Source: Clostridia bacterium | Lineage (GTDB): Bacteria > Bacillota > Sulfobacillia > JAJZYS01 > JAJYTV01 | Direction of reading: 5' to 3' | Assembly (NCBI GenBank): GCA_027420455.1 | Contig: DAIBJA010000087.1 | Coordinates: 1 to 33,892, forward strand | Length of the DNA stretch: 33,892 bases | Shown here: piece after piece, positions 6,530-14,846 of the stretch | Position numbering within the stretch: position 1 is the stretch's first letter | Layout: every line of letters begins with the position of its first letter | Notes under the pieces: generated by a model | What the model saw: the letters and a program-made list of their open reading frames with translations, nothing else | The model's database searches: none | What the model was told of the DNA's origin: nothing | Program-made: the position numbers and the translations under genes

Positions 6530-7233
6530 TATGGTTCCTCCTTGGTGGCCTGGATGCCGGTCTTCTCGTCGATGCAGAGGACGACCGCGTCCTCGGGCGG
6601 GTTCTCGTAGATGGACACAATCGCGTTGACCTTGTCGCGGAAGGCGGGATCGATGCTGTACAGCCACATCTGCACCCGATGGGGATGCAGGGCGTTCTGC
6701 TGCAGGGTGCGCCAGACGCTGCTGCGGCTCATCGGCACCACCGACTGTACCGCCTGGGTGAGGGTGCTCACGGTCCAGTCGTTCTCCTCACCGAAATCCA
6801 GTTGCGCGTGCGAAGCGGCCTCGTGTGCCTCGTACCGCCGCTGTACTGCTTTGAGGCGGGCAATCACCTCCGCGGGCGAGGCGGACTTGACGATGTAGTC
6901 ATCGCCCCCGAGCCCCAGGCCGCGTATCTTGTCGACATCGCTTTCTCGCGCACTAAAGAACAAGATCGGCAGGTCGCGCTGCGCGCGGATCTGCCGGCAC
7001 AGTTCAAAGCCGCTCCTTCCCGGCAGCATGACGTCCAGCAGGACACAATCGACGGCTTCGCGGTCGAGCACCTCTGCGGCGCCCGCCGCGTCGGCTGCGG
7101 CATTCACCCCGAACCTATCGCTCTCGAGGAAGTCGCGCATCAGATCGACGATGCTCGCATCGTCGTCGACGACGAGTACCTTCCACGTCTGTTCTCCCAA
7201 ATGCGCATCCCACCCAGTCGTTTCCCGCCTCAC
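6514..7233 (-). CDS. Chimeric ORF: response-regulator receiver domain fused to IS630 transposase fragment
   Basis: Residues 17 to 135 are an OmpR-like CheY receiver domain. It has acidic residues Asp23/Asp24, phospho-acceptor Asp67 (CVLLDVMLPGRSG), Ser94 and Lys116. The normal winged-helix output domain is missing. After QLDFG (residue 148) the reading continues without a stop into a piece of an IS630-family transposase (about residues 151 to 230), with WTVSTLTQAV, SRSSVWRTLQQNALHPHRVQ and VVLCIDEKTGIQA. It then ends in eight residues encoded by the LysR ribosome-binding region. Most likely it is a broken response regulator, but the frame is open for 239 residues, so a short chimeric protein could be made. 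The start GTG at 7233 has no obvious ribosome-binding site. No partner histidine kinase gene is in the window. Confidence 0.7.
   Translation of the reverse strand: MRRETTGWDAHLGEQTWKVLVVDDDASIVDLMRDFLESDRFGVNAAADAAGAAEVLDREAVDCVLLDVMLPGRSGFELCRQIRAQRDLPILFFSARESDVDKIRGLGLGGDDYIVKSASPAEVIARLKAVQRRYEAHEAASHAQLDFGEENDWTVSTLTQAVQSVVPMSRSSVWRTLQQNALHPHRVQMWLYSIDPAFRDKVNAIVSIYENPPEDAVVLCIDEKTGIQATKEEPYWTPA
6541..6783 (-). mobile_element. IS630-family transposase internal fragment
   Basis: About 80 codons match the middle of IS630-type transposases: the second helix-turn-helix, the HPHRVQxWLYSIDPAFR linker, and the first DDE aspartate in VVLCIDEKTG. Both the N-terminal part and the remaining catalytic residues are absent, and no terminal inverted repeats or TA duplication are visible. 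It is a deletion remnant wedged between a truncated response regulator and the LysR gene. Confidence 0.8.
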
Positions 7234-7299
7234 TCATGAGCAAGTCTTGGTTTGCCACCCGTAACGTACCATGGAGAGGGCCAGCGGAGGAGTGACGGC

Positions 7300-8568
7300 T
7301 TGCGCGAAGACAGGACCCGGCGAGGACTCCTGCGTAACCGGAACTACGTGGTCCTCCTGGCCGGTCAGGCCGTGTCACAGGTAGGCAACGCGTTCTACCC
7401 GCTGGCGATCTACTGGTTCACCTTCTCTCTCACAAGGAGCAGCCGGGACCTCGGCTATCTGGCGACTGTGATCAGCCTCACGGCTCTCGTCAGCATGCTG
7501 ACGGGTGTGCTGGTCGATCGCTGGGACCGTCGCAAGACCATGGTCTGGGCGGACGTCGCGCGTGCCGTCCTGGCGGCTGGGCTCGCGCTGCTCGCGGGAT
7601 TCGGGCACCTTGGGCTGATCGCGATCTTCGCCTTCGCACTATTCCTAGGCCTCGTTGGCAACCTTTTCGGACCGGCGCAGATTTCCCTCCTGCCGAACGT
7701 GGTCGGCATGGAGGAACTCGGCGCGGCGAGCGGTCTCAACCAGGGGATATCGGCAGGCGCCGGTCTCGTCGGCACGAGTATCGGCGGATTCCTGATGGGG
7801 ATGTTCGGGCCGGCGACGCTGCTGGGCCTGGACGCGGCGAGTTTCGTCGTCTCCTTCCTGTCGGTTGGTTTCCTGCGCCTTCCTCGCTCGGCGACGCTGC
7901 CGCAGGGACACGGCCGCGAGGACGGACGCCCCGCGCGCAGGTTCCTCGGGGAACTCGTGGAAGGTCTACGTCTCGTCTACGGCAACGGCTTCTTCCTCCG
8001 CATCGCCCTGGTCGGCGCCTTGGTCAATTTCGCCTTCATGCCCCTCAACGTGTTGGACGTCATGTGGGTGCGCACGGTGCTGCACTTGGGGGCTTTCGCC
8101 TACGGCATGCTGGGAGCCGCTGTGACCGTTGGCGTGATCGCCGGCAGCGTCGCCGCCGGTCCGCTCATGCGGCGCGTGGATCCGGTGCGCCTCATGCTCT
8201 CGTCGCTGGCGCTGACCGCCATCGCCTTCGCCGCCTTCTCCCGGCTGCCGTACTACCTGCCGGACCTCGCGGTGCTGGTCGTGCTCGGCGTCGGCATCGG
8301 CATCGTCAACCCGGTGGCCCTGACGCTCTTTCAGCGCGCGATTCCCCAGCACCTGATGGGACGGGCGGTCGGTGCCCTGCTGGCCACGATGCAGGCTGCC
8401 TCGCCCTTAGGCGCCATGATCGCGGGGTTCCTCGCGACGGCCCTGCCACTGTCCACCGTCTTTCTGCTCGGGGCCGCCCTAATGCTGGCCACGCTCCTGC
8501 TCGCGTTCCGCATGCCGCGGCCGCTTGAGATGCCTGCGGACACGGTGCCTCCGGCGCATCCCCAATGA
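7300..8568 (+). CDS. MFS exporter (macrolide/enterobactin-efflux-like)
   Basis: A 422-residue major facilitator protein with about twelve membrane segments. The TM2-TM3 loop signature appears as VDRWDRRKTMVWADVARAVL (about residues 70 to 90), and a mid-protein hydrophilic stretch follows TM6 near residue 205. The overall pattern (N-terminal RNRNYVVLLAGQAVSQVGNA, GLNQGISAGAGLVG) resembles the MFS_3 branch that includes EntS and MefA-like exporters. It probably exports a drug-like or siderophore-like compound by proton antiport. The TTG at 7300 is preferred: GGAGG lies at 7286 to 7290, and the upstream extension looks non-coding. It is divergent from the chimeric receiver ORF, which may be what remains of a regulator once linked to it. 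Confidence 0.85.
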   Translation: MREDRTRRGLLRNRNYVVLLAGQAVSQVGNAFYPLAIYWFTFSLTRSSRDLGYLATVISLTALVSMLTGVLVDRWDRRKTMVWADVARAVLAAGLALLAGFGHLGLIAIFAFALFLGLVGNLFGPAQISLLPNVVGMEELGAASGLNQGISAGAGLVGTSIGGFLMGMFGPATLLGLDAASFVVSFLSVGFLRLPRSATLPQGHGREDGRPARRFLGELVEGLRLVYGNGFFLRIALVGALVNFAFMPLNVLDVMWVRTVLHLGAFAYGMLGAAVTVGVIAGSVAAGPLMRRVDPVRLMLSSLALTAIAFAAFSRLPYYLPDLAVLVVLGVGIGIVNPVALTLFQRAIPQHLMGRAVGALLATMQAASPLGAMIAGFLATALPLSTVFLLGAALMLATLLLAFRMPRPLEMPADTVPPAHPQ

Positions 8569-8721
8569 AGAACGCGCCAGCGGCCCGCCCTATGCAGCCC
8601 TGCGTACGTTGCGAACGGGTAGCTGCCGCTTGCCTTCGGTTCACTTCGACTTCCTTGGCCACCTTTACAGTCGCAAGGGCGATTGTCCGGTACTCGATCG
8701 AGCATCCTCACAGAGAGCGCG

Positions 8722-9004
8722 ATGGGATCGCACCCGAAACAGGGGCCGACGATACTTCATCCTCGTTCGCGGCGTCCTCGTCTGGGGCCTGGGGGGTGCG
8801 CTCCTAGGCGCGGCCTTGCAATGGATCTGGAGATCGCCGTCGTTTCATCCGTGGCCAAACTTTCTCGGCAACGCGACGGTCTTTTGTCTCATCGGGTACT
8901 TCTGGGGGCGATGGAGGTGGAATGACCGAGAACTCCAACACCTGAAAGGCAATGATGTACCGACAGCAGTTCCATCGGAGCACCTGCGTCGGCGCTCAAT
9001 TTGA
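8722..9004 (+). pseudogene. Small two-helix membrane protein, apparently frameshifted
   Basis: A plausible start ATG at 8722 reads MGSHPKQGP and then enters a wrong frame. The neighbouring frame, from about 8743, reads RRYFILVRGVLVWGLGGALL and goes on to a second hydrophobic helix with FLGNATVFCLIGYFWGRWRW, ending at 9004. Joining the two frames around 8741 to 8751 gives a sensible small membrane protein of about 93 residues, like hypothetical two-helix proteins common in Bacillota. A one-base gain (or two-base loss) in the gene, or a sequencing error, would explain this. The function is unknown. Confidence 0.5.
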
Positions 9005-9103
9005 GGACCTCCTCTGCTCGGTACGGTCCCAGCATGAGGGTGCGCGGTCACCGGGCGGTGCAGCGACCGGTCATCGCAGGCACACCTTCAGGCCACAGAA
9101 TGG

Positions 9104-9448
9104 TCACAAGAGATGTGCGGCGAGTGCCAGCGGAATCTTGGCGAGGTAGAGGAAGCCGAAGATGTAGAAGGGTTTGCGGCCATACATGTCGGAGAGGCGC
9201 CCGTAGAGCGGCACCGTCACGGAACTGGCCAGGATGTAGCCCGTAAACACTCAGGCATAGAGGTTGAAGCCCTTGAGTTCGCTGATGATCACGGGCATCG
9301 CCGTCGAGACGACCGTCTGGTCGAGCGACGAGAAGAACATGGCGATCATCACCGCCACGAGAGCGATCTAGCGCTTGTCGCCGGTGATCTGGTTGGTGGT
9401 CTGCAATTGGCGCACCGGTCTTGCCGGCACCAGCGCGGGATCCCGCAT
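9104..9448 (-). pseudogene. N-terminal part of a DHA2 MFS exporter, inverted and with two stops
   Basis: Reading the minus strand from an ATG at 9448 with an AGGAGG site upstream, the sequence encodes MRDPALVPARPVRQLQTTNQ. It continues through an amber codon (TAG at 9370 to 9368) into IALVAVMIAMFFSSLDQTVV, then an opal codon (TGA at 9253 to 9251). [20 protein letters not shown] and [11 protein letters not shown] follow, ending at 9104. This is the first three membrane segments and motif A of a DHA2-type (EmrB/QacA) exporter. Both stops lie where the family has tryptophan (TGG to TAG, TGG to TGA). The rest of the same protein continues on the opposite strand from about 9527, so this piece was inverted. 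Confidence 0.8.
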
Positions 9449-9526
9449 GGCTGGACTCCTCCTGACCTGACAATGGGGGGACGGCGCGAGAGCTTCGGAT
9501 GGCGCGGCACACGGGCACGGGCCCGC

Positions 9527-10789
9527 GGCGCCATGATGAGCATGCCCCGGGCGACGATCGGCGACATCTTCAACCCCCGCGAACGCGGCCGCTGGATGGG
9601 CCTGATCATGGGCGTCTTCGGCGTCTCCACCATCATCGGGCCGGCGCTCGGCGGCTTCATCACCGACAACTGGAGCTGGCACTGGGTGTTCTACATCAAC
9701 ATGCCCGTCGCCCTGATCGCGCTCGGGCTGGTGATCTACGCCCTGCCTTCGGTGCGCACCGACCACCACCACCACATCGACTGGTGGGGCAGCCTGACGC
9801 TCGCCGCCTTTCTGGTTCCCGTCCTGCTCGCCGTGACCTGGGGCGGCTCGACCTACGCCTGGGGCTCCTGGCGGGAGATCGGTCTCTTCGCCTTCTCGGC
9901 CGCGATGCTTCTCCTGTTCCTCTTCAACGAGAGCCGCGCGGAGGAGCCGATCATCGCCCTCGAGTTCTTCCGCAACGGCACCTTCAGCTCCACCATGATC
10001 GTGACCCTGATGGTGTCGATGTCGATGTTCGCCGTGATGCTGGTGCTGCCGATCTACGTGCAGGGCGTGCTCGGCATGAACGCCGAGAACAGCGGCTACC
10101 TCCTGACGCCGATGATGCTGAGCTTCATCGTCACGAGCATCGCGGGCGGCCAGATCATCACCTGCACCGGCAAGTACAAGGCGCTCGTCTTCATCGGCGG
10201 CCTCGTCATGGTGCTGGGATCCCTGCTGCTGACGCGGCTCACCGTCTCCTCGCACTGGTCCGAGGTCATGGTGGACATGGTGGTGCTGGGCGTCGGCATC
10301 GGCTCCCTGATGCCTGCGATGGGCGTGATCGTGCAGAACCTCTTCCCCTACCGCGTCCTCGGGACCGTCAACGCGACCCAGCAGATGGGCAACTCGCTCG
10401 GTGGCGCCATCGCATCGCCGATCCTCGGCACGGTCCTCGCGACGAGCTTCGCGGCGCTCCTGCCGAAGCGGCTGCCGCTCGCGCTGCAGAAGATGTTCGC
10501 GCTTCTGACCCCCGCCCAACGCAAGGCCTTCTCGGATCCCCAGGGCATCATCAGCGTTCCGGGACAGAACGCCATCCACCAGCAGTTCAAGGCCTTGGGC
10601 CCCCAGGGTGAGGCGCTCTTCCGCAGCTTCATCCACGCGGTCAGGTCCGCCCTCACCGCCTCGATCCGGGAACTCTTCTGGGTTGGTCTGGGCTTCGCCG
10701 TGCTGGCGCTCCTCGGCACCTTCCTGATCCGGGAGGTGCAGCTGAAGCAGCAGGAGTTCTACCAGGAAGGCGGCGCCGAAGGCCGCTGA
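9527..10789 (+). pseudogene. C-terminal three-quarters of the DHA2 MFS exporter
   Basis: From GAMMSMPRATIGDIFNPRER (mid TM4, family position about 110) the frame stays open to 10789. It encodes the remaining ten or so membrane segments, including the DHA2 motif GVFGVSTIIGPALGGFITDN and a C-terminal hydrophilic insert near KMFALLTPAQRKAF. The N-terminal quarter is not upstream on this strand but inverted at 9104 to 9448. About 25 to 35 residues joining the two parts seem lost. There is no good ribosome-binding site at the break, so no complete transporter can be made. The long intact frame suggests the disruption is recent. Confidence 0.82.
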
Positions 10790-10830
10790 CGCAGGTGTTT
10801 GGCGCCCGCACAAGGTGCGTCCATCGGACC

Positions 10831-10849
10831 CGGGAGGCCCTGCCTCCCG
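10831..10849 (+). terminator. Hairpin after the DHA2 fragment
   Basis: A perfect eight-base stem (CGGGAGGC and GCCTCCCG) with a three-base loop lies 41 bases after the stop of the exporter fragment. No U tract follows. It probably isolates the CoA-ligase gene from upstream transcription, or it could act in that gene's leader. Confidence 0.4.
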
Positions 10850-10922
10850 CGTCCCTCCGCATGGGCCCACGGCCCCGCGCGATGACCGCTGGCCGCCTCG
10901 CGGCATAGACAAGGGCGAAGCC

Positions 10923-12338
10923 ATGCGCGTTGCCGCGAACGGCCGGGGCGCGCCCGGTCGTCCGGGGCCAGAACCAGGGGGATGCCAGTTGCCGGACCTT
11001 AGCTATCCGAGATCTCCGGACGGACGCTACTACGACGAGCGCGAAACCTGGCCGCGCGACCGCATGCGGGCGTTCCAGCTCGAGCGCCTGAGGCGGCAGG
11101 TCGCCTACGCGTACGAGCACACCCTCTTCTACCGCCGCAAGCTCGATCAGGCGGGCGTGCATCCGGCGGACATCCAGACGCTCGACGACATCCGCCGCGT
11201 TCCCTTCACCACCAAGGAGGAACTCCTCTCGGACCAGCACAGCTCACCCCTCTACGGCACGGTCACGGGCGTGCCCCCGGAACTCGCGCAGCGGCTGCAC
11301 TTCACCTCCGGCACCACCGGTCGCCCCGTCCACGTGCTCGACACCGGCAACGACTTTCTCGGCTTCTACCGCGCGTACGCCCGCGGCCTCTACGCCATGG
11401 GCGTGCGCGCGGAGGACGTCGTGATGTGCGCCTTCGGCTACGGACCCTGGATCGGCTACTGGTCGGGGTTCCACGCGGCGCAGGACATCGGCTGCCTCGT
11501 CATCCCGGTCGGCGGCATGTCGACGGAACAGCGCATCGACATCATCGAGCACTACGGCGTCACGGTGCTCGGCTGCACGCCGTCGTATGCCCTGCACATG
11601 GCCGAGACGGCCAGGCGGCTCGGCAAGGACCTCTCACGCTCCAAGATCCGCATCACCTGGCATACCGGCGAGGCGGGGGCCGCCATTCCCTCGACGCGGG
11701 CCCGCATCGAGGATGCGTTCGGCGCGCGCGTCTGCGACCTCCCCGGCCTCACCGAGATCGCCGCCTGGGGCTTCTCCTGCGCCGAGGAGTCCGGCCTCGA
11801 CCATATCCACGAGGACTACGCCTACCCCGAGGTGCTGGACATCGACACGGGCGAACCCGTGGCCCCGGGCGGAACGGGAGAACTCGTCCTGACGTCGCTC
11901 TACCGCCAGGCACTGCCGCTCCTGCGCTACAGAACGCGCGACATCGTGCGGCTGGCGGACAGGGACTGCCCCTGCGGACGCACACTCCTGTCGATCGAGG
12001 GCGGCGTCCTCGCGCGCCTCGACGACATGAAGAAGATCCGCGGCGTCGTCGTCTACCCGACGCAGATCGAGGAGGTGGTGCGGCGCTACCCGGAGGTCGC
12101 CGAGTTCCAGGTGCGCATCTGGCGCCGCGGCAACCTCGACGAGGTCACGGTGCTGCTGGATCTCGGCAGGACCGCACCGCCTGACGAGGTGCTGAGCCTC
12201 GTGGAACGCCTGGCCCACGACCTGCGCCGCTCGGTCGGCATCCGCGTGGACGTGCGGGCAGCCACGCCGAACTCCCTGCCGCGCTGGGACCACAAGGCCC
12301 GCCGCGTCCGCGACGAGCGCACGGAAGTGCCCTTCTGA
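10923..12338 (+). CDS. PaaK-like adenylate-forming acyl/aryl-CoA ligase
   Basis: A 471-residue member of the phenylacetate-CoA ligase family, which activates a carboxylic acid with ATP and joins it to CoA. Visible motifs are the N-terminal LRRQVAYAYEHTLFYRRKL helix, the ATP-binding FTSGTTGRPV loop (about residue 126), and LPGLTEIAAWGFSC (about residue 275). The hinge-region YRTRDIVRL follows near residue 335, then a zinc-like Cys pair (DCPCGRT) and the C-terminal KKIRGVVVYPTQIEE segment. The ATG at 10923 has only a weak ribosome-binding site. A TTG at 10989 preceded by AGGGGGATG is an alternative that would remove about 22 poorly conserved residues. The gene converges with the SDR gene across a shared hairpin. 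The substrate is not determinable. Confidence 0.88.
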   Translation: MRVAANGRGAPGRPGPEPGGCQLPDLSYPRSPDGRYYDERETWPRDRMRAFQLERLRRQVAYAYEHTLFYRRKLDQAGVHPADIQTLDDIRRVPFTTKEELLSDQHSSPLYGTVTGVPPELAQRLHFTSGTTGRPVHVLDTGNDFLGFYRAYARGLYAMGVRAEDVVMCAFGYGPWIGYWSGFHAAQDIGCLVIPVGGMSTEQRIDIIEHYGVTVLGCTPSYALHMAETARRLGKDLSRSKIRITWHTGEAGAAIPSTRARIEDAFGARVCDLPGLTEIAAWGFSCAEESGLDHIHEDYAYPEVLDIDTGEPVAPGGTGELVLTSLYRQALPLLRYRTRDIVRLADRDCPCGRTLLSIEGGVLARLDDMKKIRGVVVYPTQIEEVVRRYPEVAEFQVRIWRRGNLDEVTVLLDLGRTAPPDEVLSLVERLAHDLRRSVGIRVDVRAATPNSLPRWDHKARRVRDERTEVPF

Positions 12339-12345
12339 GGACACG

Positions 12346-12376
12346 AGAGCTCCGGGCCGGGAAGGCCCGGAGCTCT
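12346..12376. terminator. Bidirectional hairpin between convergent genes
   Basis: Perfect 13-base arms (AGAGCTCCGGGCC and GGCCCGGAGCTCT) flank a five-base loop in the 53-base gap between the CoA-ligase stop and the SDR stop. Its place and symmetry suit a terminator serving both strands, although neither side carries a U tract. Confidence 0.8.
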
Positions 12377-12391
12377 CTGCGCCACTCCGGC

Positions 12392-13177
12392 TCAGTTCGG
12401 AGCGTAGCGGTCGACCATGCCGGCGAACATGCGGTCGAGCAGGCCGGGCGCGAGTCGTGCCATCCAGACCAGCGCCCGCGTCTCGACGACCTCCCTGCGC
12501 TCCTGCTCGATCGCCCGGGCGATGCGCGCCGCCACCAGGTCAGGGCTCTGGCGGCGCCGTCGCGTCGCCGGTGCCGCGACGCCCTCGCCGCGGATGGTGG
12601 TGCGGTCAAAGTCGGTTTCGGTCTCAGGCGCGCAGTAGTTCACGACGCGGACGCCGTAGCGCCTCAGTTCCATGCGCATGCCGTCCGTGAGCGCGTCGAG
12701 CATGCTTTTCGTGCCGGCGTAGGGCGCAAGGAGTGGCAGGGTGCGCTTCGAGAGTCCCGACGAGACATTGCAGACGAGGCCCCTGCTTTCCCTCAGCGCC
12801 GGCAGCGCGGCCTGCAGAGCGAAGATGGGCCCGTAGACGTTGGTGCGCACGAGCCGATCGAGGTCCGTTTCCGCGATGCGCTCCAGAGGACCGAAGTAAC
12901 CGACGCCGGCATTGTTGACGAGGACGTCGAGCCGCCCGAGACGCTCGCCCACCTCCGCGAAGGCACGGCGCACAGCCTCGCCGTCGGCAATGTCCACCGT
13001 CACGGCGACAGCCGTCGCGCCGGCCGACGCGAGTTCCCCCGCAAGTTCCTCGAGCAGTTCTCCTCGCCGGGCCATCAGCGCGACTTTGGCTCCCTTGCCC
13101 GCGAGGTGTTTCGCGAGCGAGCGGCCGATGCCGGACGAAGCCCCGGTGATGGCGACGACCCTATCGCTGAACTCCAT
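12392..13177 (-). CDS. Short-chain dehydrogenase/reductase (SDR)
   Basis: A classical SDR of 261 residues. The cofactor loop is TGASSGIG (residues 11 to 18), with an Arg-Arg pair after the second strand (MARR, about residues 35 to 38) that favours NADP(H). NNAG is at 88 to 91, the catalytic serine is in NVSS (about 139 to 140), and YAGTK gives Tyr153 and Lys157. It should reduce a ketone or oxidise a secondary alcohol. The C-terminal MARLAPGLLDRMFAGMVDR is typical of SDRs that act on hydrophobic or lipid-like substrates (inference). The start ATG at 13177 has GGGAGG six bases upstream. It lies downstream of the FGGY kinase on the same strand, after a hairpin, so it may be transcribed with that operon or alone. 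Confidence 0.92.
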   Translation of the reverse strand: MEFSDRVVAITGASSGIGRSLAKHLAGKGAKVALMARRGELLEELAGELASAGATAVAVTVDIADGEAVRRAFAEVGERLGRLDVLVNNAGVGYFGPLERIAETDLDRLVRTNVYGPIFALQAALPALRESRGLVCNVSSGLSKRTLPLLAPYAGTKSMLDALTDGMRMELRRYGVRVVNYCAPETETDFDRTTIRGEGVAAPATRRRRQSPDLVAARIARAIEQERREVVETRALVWMARLAPGLLDRMFAGMVDRYAPN

Positions 13178-13231
13178 GGCAACCCTCCCACGGGTCCGGC
13201 CTTTCCCCCTGCCGGCCCCCATGGGATGTTC

Positions 13232-13258
13232 GCCCGCAGGGCCGTGGGACCTGCGGGC
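13232..13258 (-). terminator. Hairpin between FGGY kinase and SDR genes
   Basis: Perfect nine-base arms (GCCCGCAGG and CCTGCGGGC) with a nine-base loop lie five bases beyond the kinase stop codon on the minus strand. This is a likely terminator or attenuator limiting read-through from the kinase operon into the SDR gene. Confidence 0.6.
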
Positions 13259-13262
13259 AGGT

Positions 13263-14843
13263 TCAAGCCCGCGAGCCGTTCAGCCGCCGGTAGATCGGGC
13301 GGTTGCGCCGGTAGACCTCCCTGAACGCGGTGAACGCCCGGTCGTACGTGGCCCGCGTCCCGGACCTCGGCGTGTAGGAGCGGCCCACCCGCACCCGCGA
13401 GGCCATCTCCTCGAAACGAGCCCTGCCGAGCGCCACGAGGGCGATCGAGCCGGCACCGCGCACGTTCGCCTGCAGCGGCGCCTCGGTCTGGTCGATGCGG
13501 CGTCCGAGCACGTCCGCCATGATCTGGCACCAGACCTCCGAACGCGCCCCGCCGCCGATGAAGCGGATCGGGTCCAGGGTGCGGCCGGTGAAGCCGTCCA
13601 TGGCCTCGAGGAGCCAGCGGCTGTTGAGCGCGACGCCTTCGAGCACGGCCCGGACGAACTCGGGCCGCCTCGTCCCGAGCGAGACGTTGTAGAAGCCGCC
13701 GCGCACCAGGTGGTCCTCGATCGGCGTGCGCTCACCGTAGAGCCAGGGCGCGAACAGTACGCCGCCCGAGCCGGGCTCCGCGGCGGCCGCCACCTGGTCG
13801 AGACGCGCCAGCACGTCTTCCGGCGCCACGCCGGTCCGCAGGCCGTCATCGTGGTAGAGCAGGTTGTCGCGCAGGAAGGTCAGGCAGGCGCCGGCCGTCT
13901 CCTGTTCGTTTGCGACGAGATAGCGTCCGGGTATGGCGGAGGGCAGGGTCGCCATATTGTGCCTGATGTCGGTCTTCTTGCGCGGCACGTGGCAGGTGAG
14001 CCACGAGGATGTGCCCAGGTAGAGGTGCGGCTCGTAGTCCCTGGTCGCGCCGGAGCCGACCGCCGCGGACTGGACGTCGGGCGAGCCCCCCGCCACCGGC
14101 AGTCCCGGCGGCAGGCCGAGATCGGCGGCCGCCGCGGGCGAGAGGGTGCCGACGACATCCGTCGAGGTCACGAGCGGCGGCAGCTTCCGCAGGTCGACGC
14201 CGAGCTCCCGCGCGAGGTCCGGGTCGTAGCGGACATGCGCGGGATCCCGGTTGTCCGTGACCCAATGCAGGGCGATCGAATCGAAGGTGGCCGCGAAGCG
14301 TCCCGTGAGCCTGGCGTTCAGATAGTCCTTCGGCTCGAGGAAGCAGGCCGCTTCCTGGTAGATCCTGTGCTCCTCGGACTGCAGGTAGAGGATGTGCGCG
14401 ACCGAGTCCTTTCCGGAACCCGCCGGAATGCCTCCCGTTCGGGCGAGCCAGCGCAGGAGCTTGCCGGCGCCATAGCCCGCGACACGCGGCCAACCGTCCG
14501 TCGCGGCGCGCACGTACGGCGCACCGCGGGCGTCCATCCAGATGATGGCGGGCCGCAGGGCCCGCCCCTTCCCGTCGACCGCCACCGTCCCGCTCCACTG
14601 CGCCGTGCAGCCGATGCCGAGCACGTCGCCCGGGCCCGCGGCGCCGCGGGCGAAGAGGGTGCCCGTCGCGACGCGGATGGCCTCCCACCAGAGCTCCGGG
14701 TCCTGTTCGGCTCCGCCGCCCGCGAGGAGCGACAGCGGGTAGGCCTGCGAAGCGATGTCGAGCACCTCGCCGTCCGTCGCGACTAGGGCCACCTTGCAGG
14801 CCGATGTGCCGAGATCGATGGCCAGAACGCAAGATCTGCCCAC
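13263..14843 (-). CDS. FGGY-family carbohydrate kinase (xylulokinase-like)
   Basis: A 526-residue sugar or polyol kinase of the actin-like FGGY family. The N-terminal phosphate loop is LAIDLGTSACKVALV (residues 7 to 21), and the substrate region includes TAQWSGTVAVDGKGRALRPA and WMDARGA (about residues 80 to 105). The adenosine-binding part has FIGGGARSEVWCQIMADVLG near residue 425. It should transfer phosphate from ATP to a sugar, polyol or related hydroxyl; the exact substrate cannot be told. The GTG start follows the stop of the upstream lyase gene by only three bases, and a GAGGTG site overlaps that stop, so the two are translationally linked. This tight coupling suggests kinase and lyase act on the same metabolite. 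Confidence 0.9.
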   Translation of the reverse strand: MGRSCVLAIDLGTSACKVALVATDGEVLDIASQAYPLSLLAGGGAEQDPELWWEAIRVATGTLFARGAAGPGDVLGIGCTAQWSGTVAVDGKGRALRPAIIWMDARGAPYVRAATDGWPRVAGYGAGKLLRWLARTGGIPAGSGKDSVAHILYLQSEEHRIYQEAACFLEPKDYLNARLTGRFAATFDSIALHWVTDNRDPAHVRYDPDLARELGVDLRKLPPLVTSTDVVGTLSPAAAADLGLPPGLPVAGGSPDVQSAAVGSGATRDYEPHLYLGTSSWLTCHVPRKKTDIRHNMATLPSAIPGRYLVANEQETAGACLTFLRDNLLYHDDGLRTGVAPEDVLARLDQVAAAAEPGSGGVLFAPWLYGERTPIEDHLVRGGFYNVSLGTRRPEFVRAVLEGVALNSRWLLEAMDGFTGRTLDPIRFIGGGARSEVWCQIMADVLGRRIDQTEAPLQANVRGAGSIALVALGRARFEEMASRVRVGRSYTPRSGTRATYDRAFTAFREVYRRNRPIYRRLNGSRA

Positions 14844-14846
14844 GGG

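Noticed and set aside
7115-7378. Minus-strand ORF overlapping the receiver gene start (with an MSEAGNDWVG segment)
   Set aside because: It runs out of frame with the receiver domain and has no recognisable content; the receiver frame has the conserved residues.
9368-10924. Minus-strand reading of 518 residues, rich in His, Asp, Gln and Arg
   Set aside because: It is opposite the DHA2 exporter fragment; its composition is that of the complement of a membrane-protein gene, not of a real protein.
12912-14786. Plus-strand reading of 624 residues across the SDR and FGGY kinase genes
   Set aside because: Both genes on the minus strand have complete motifs and ribosome-binding sites; this frame has neither.
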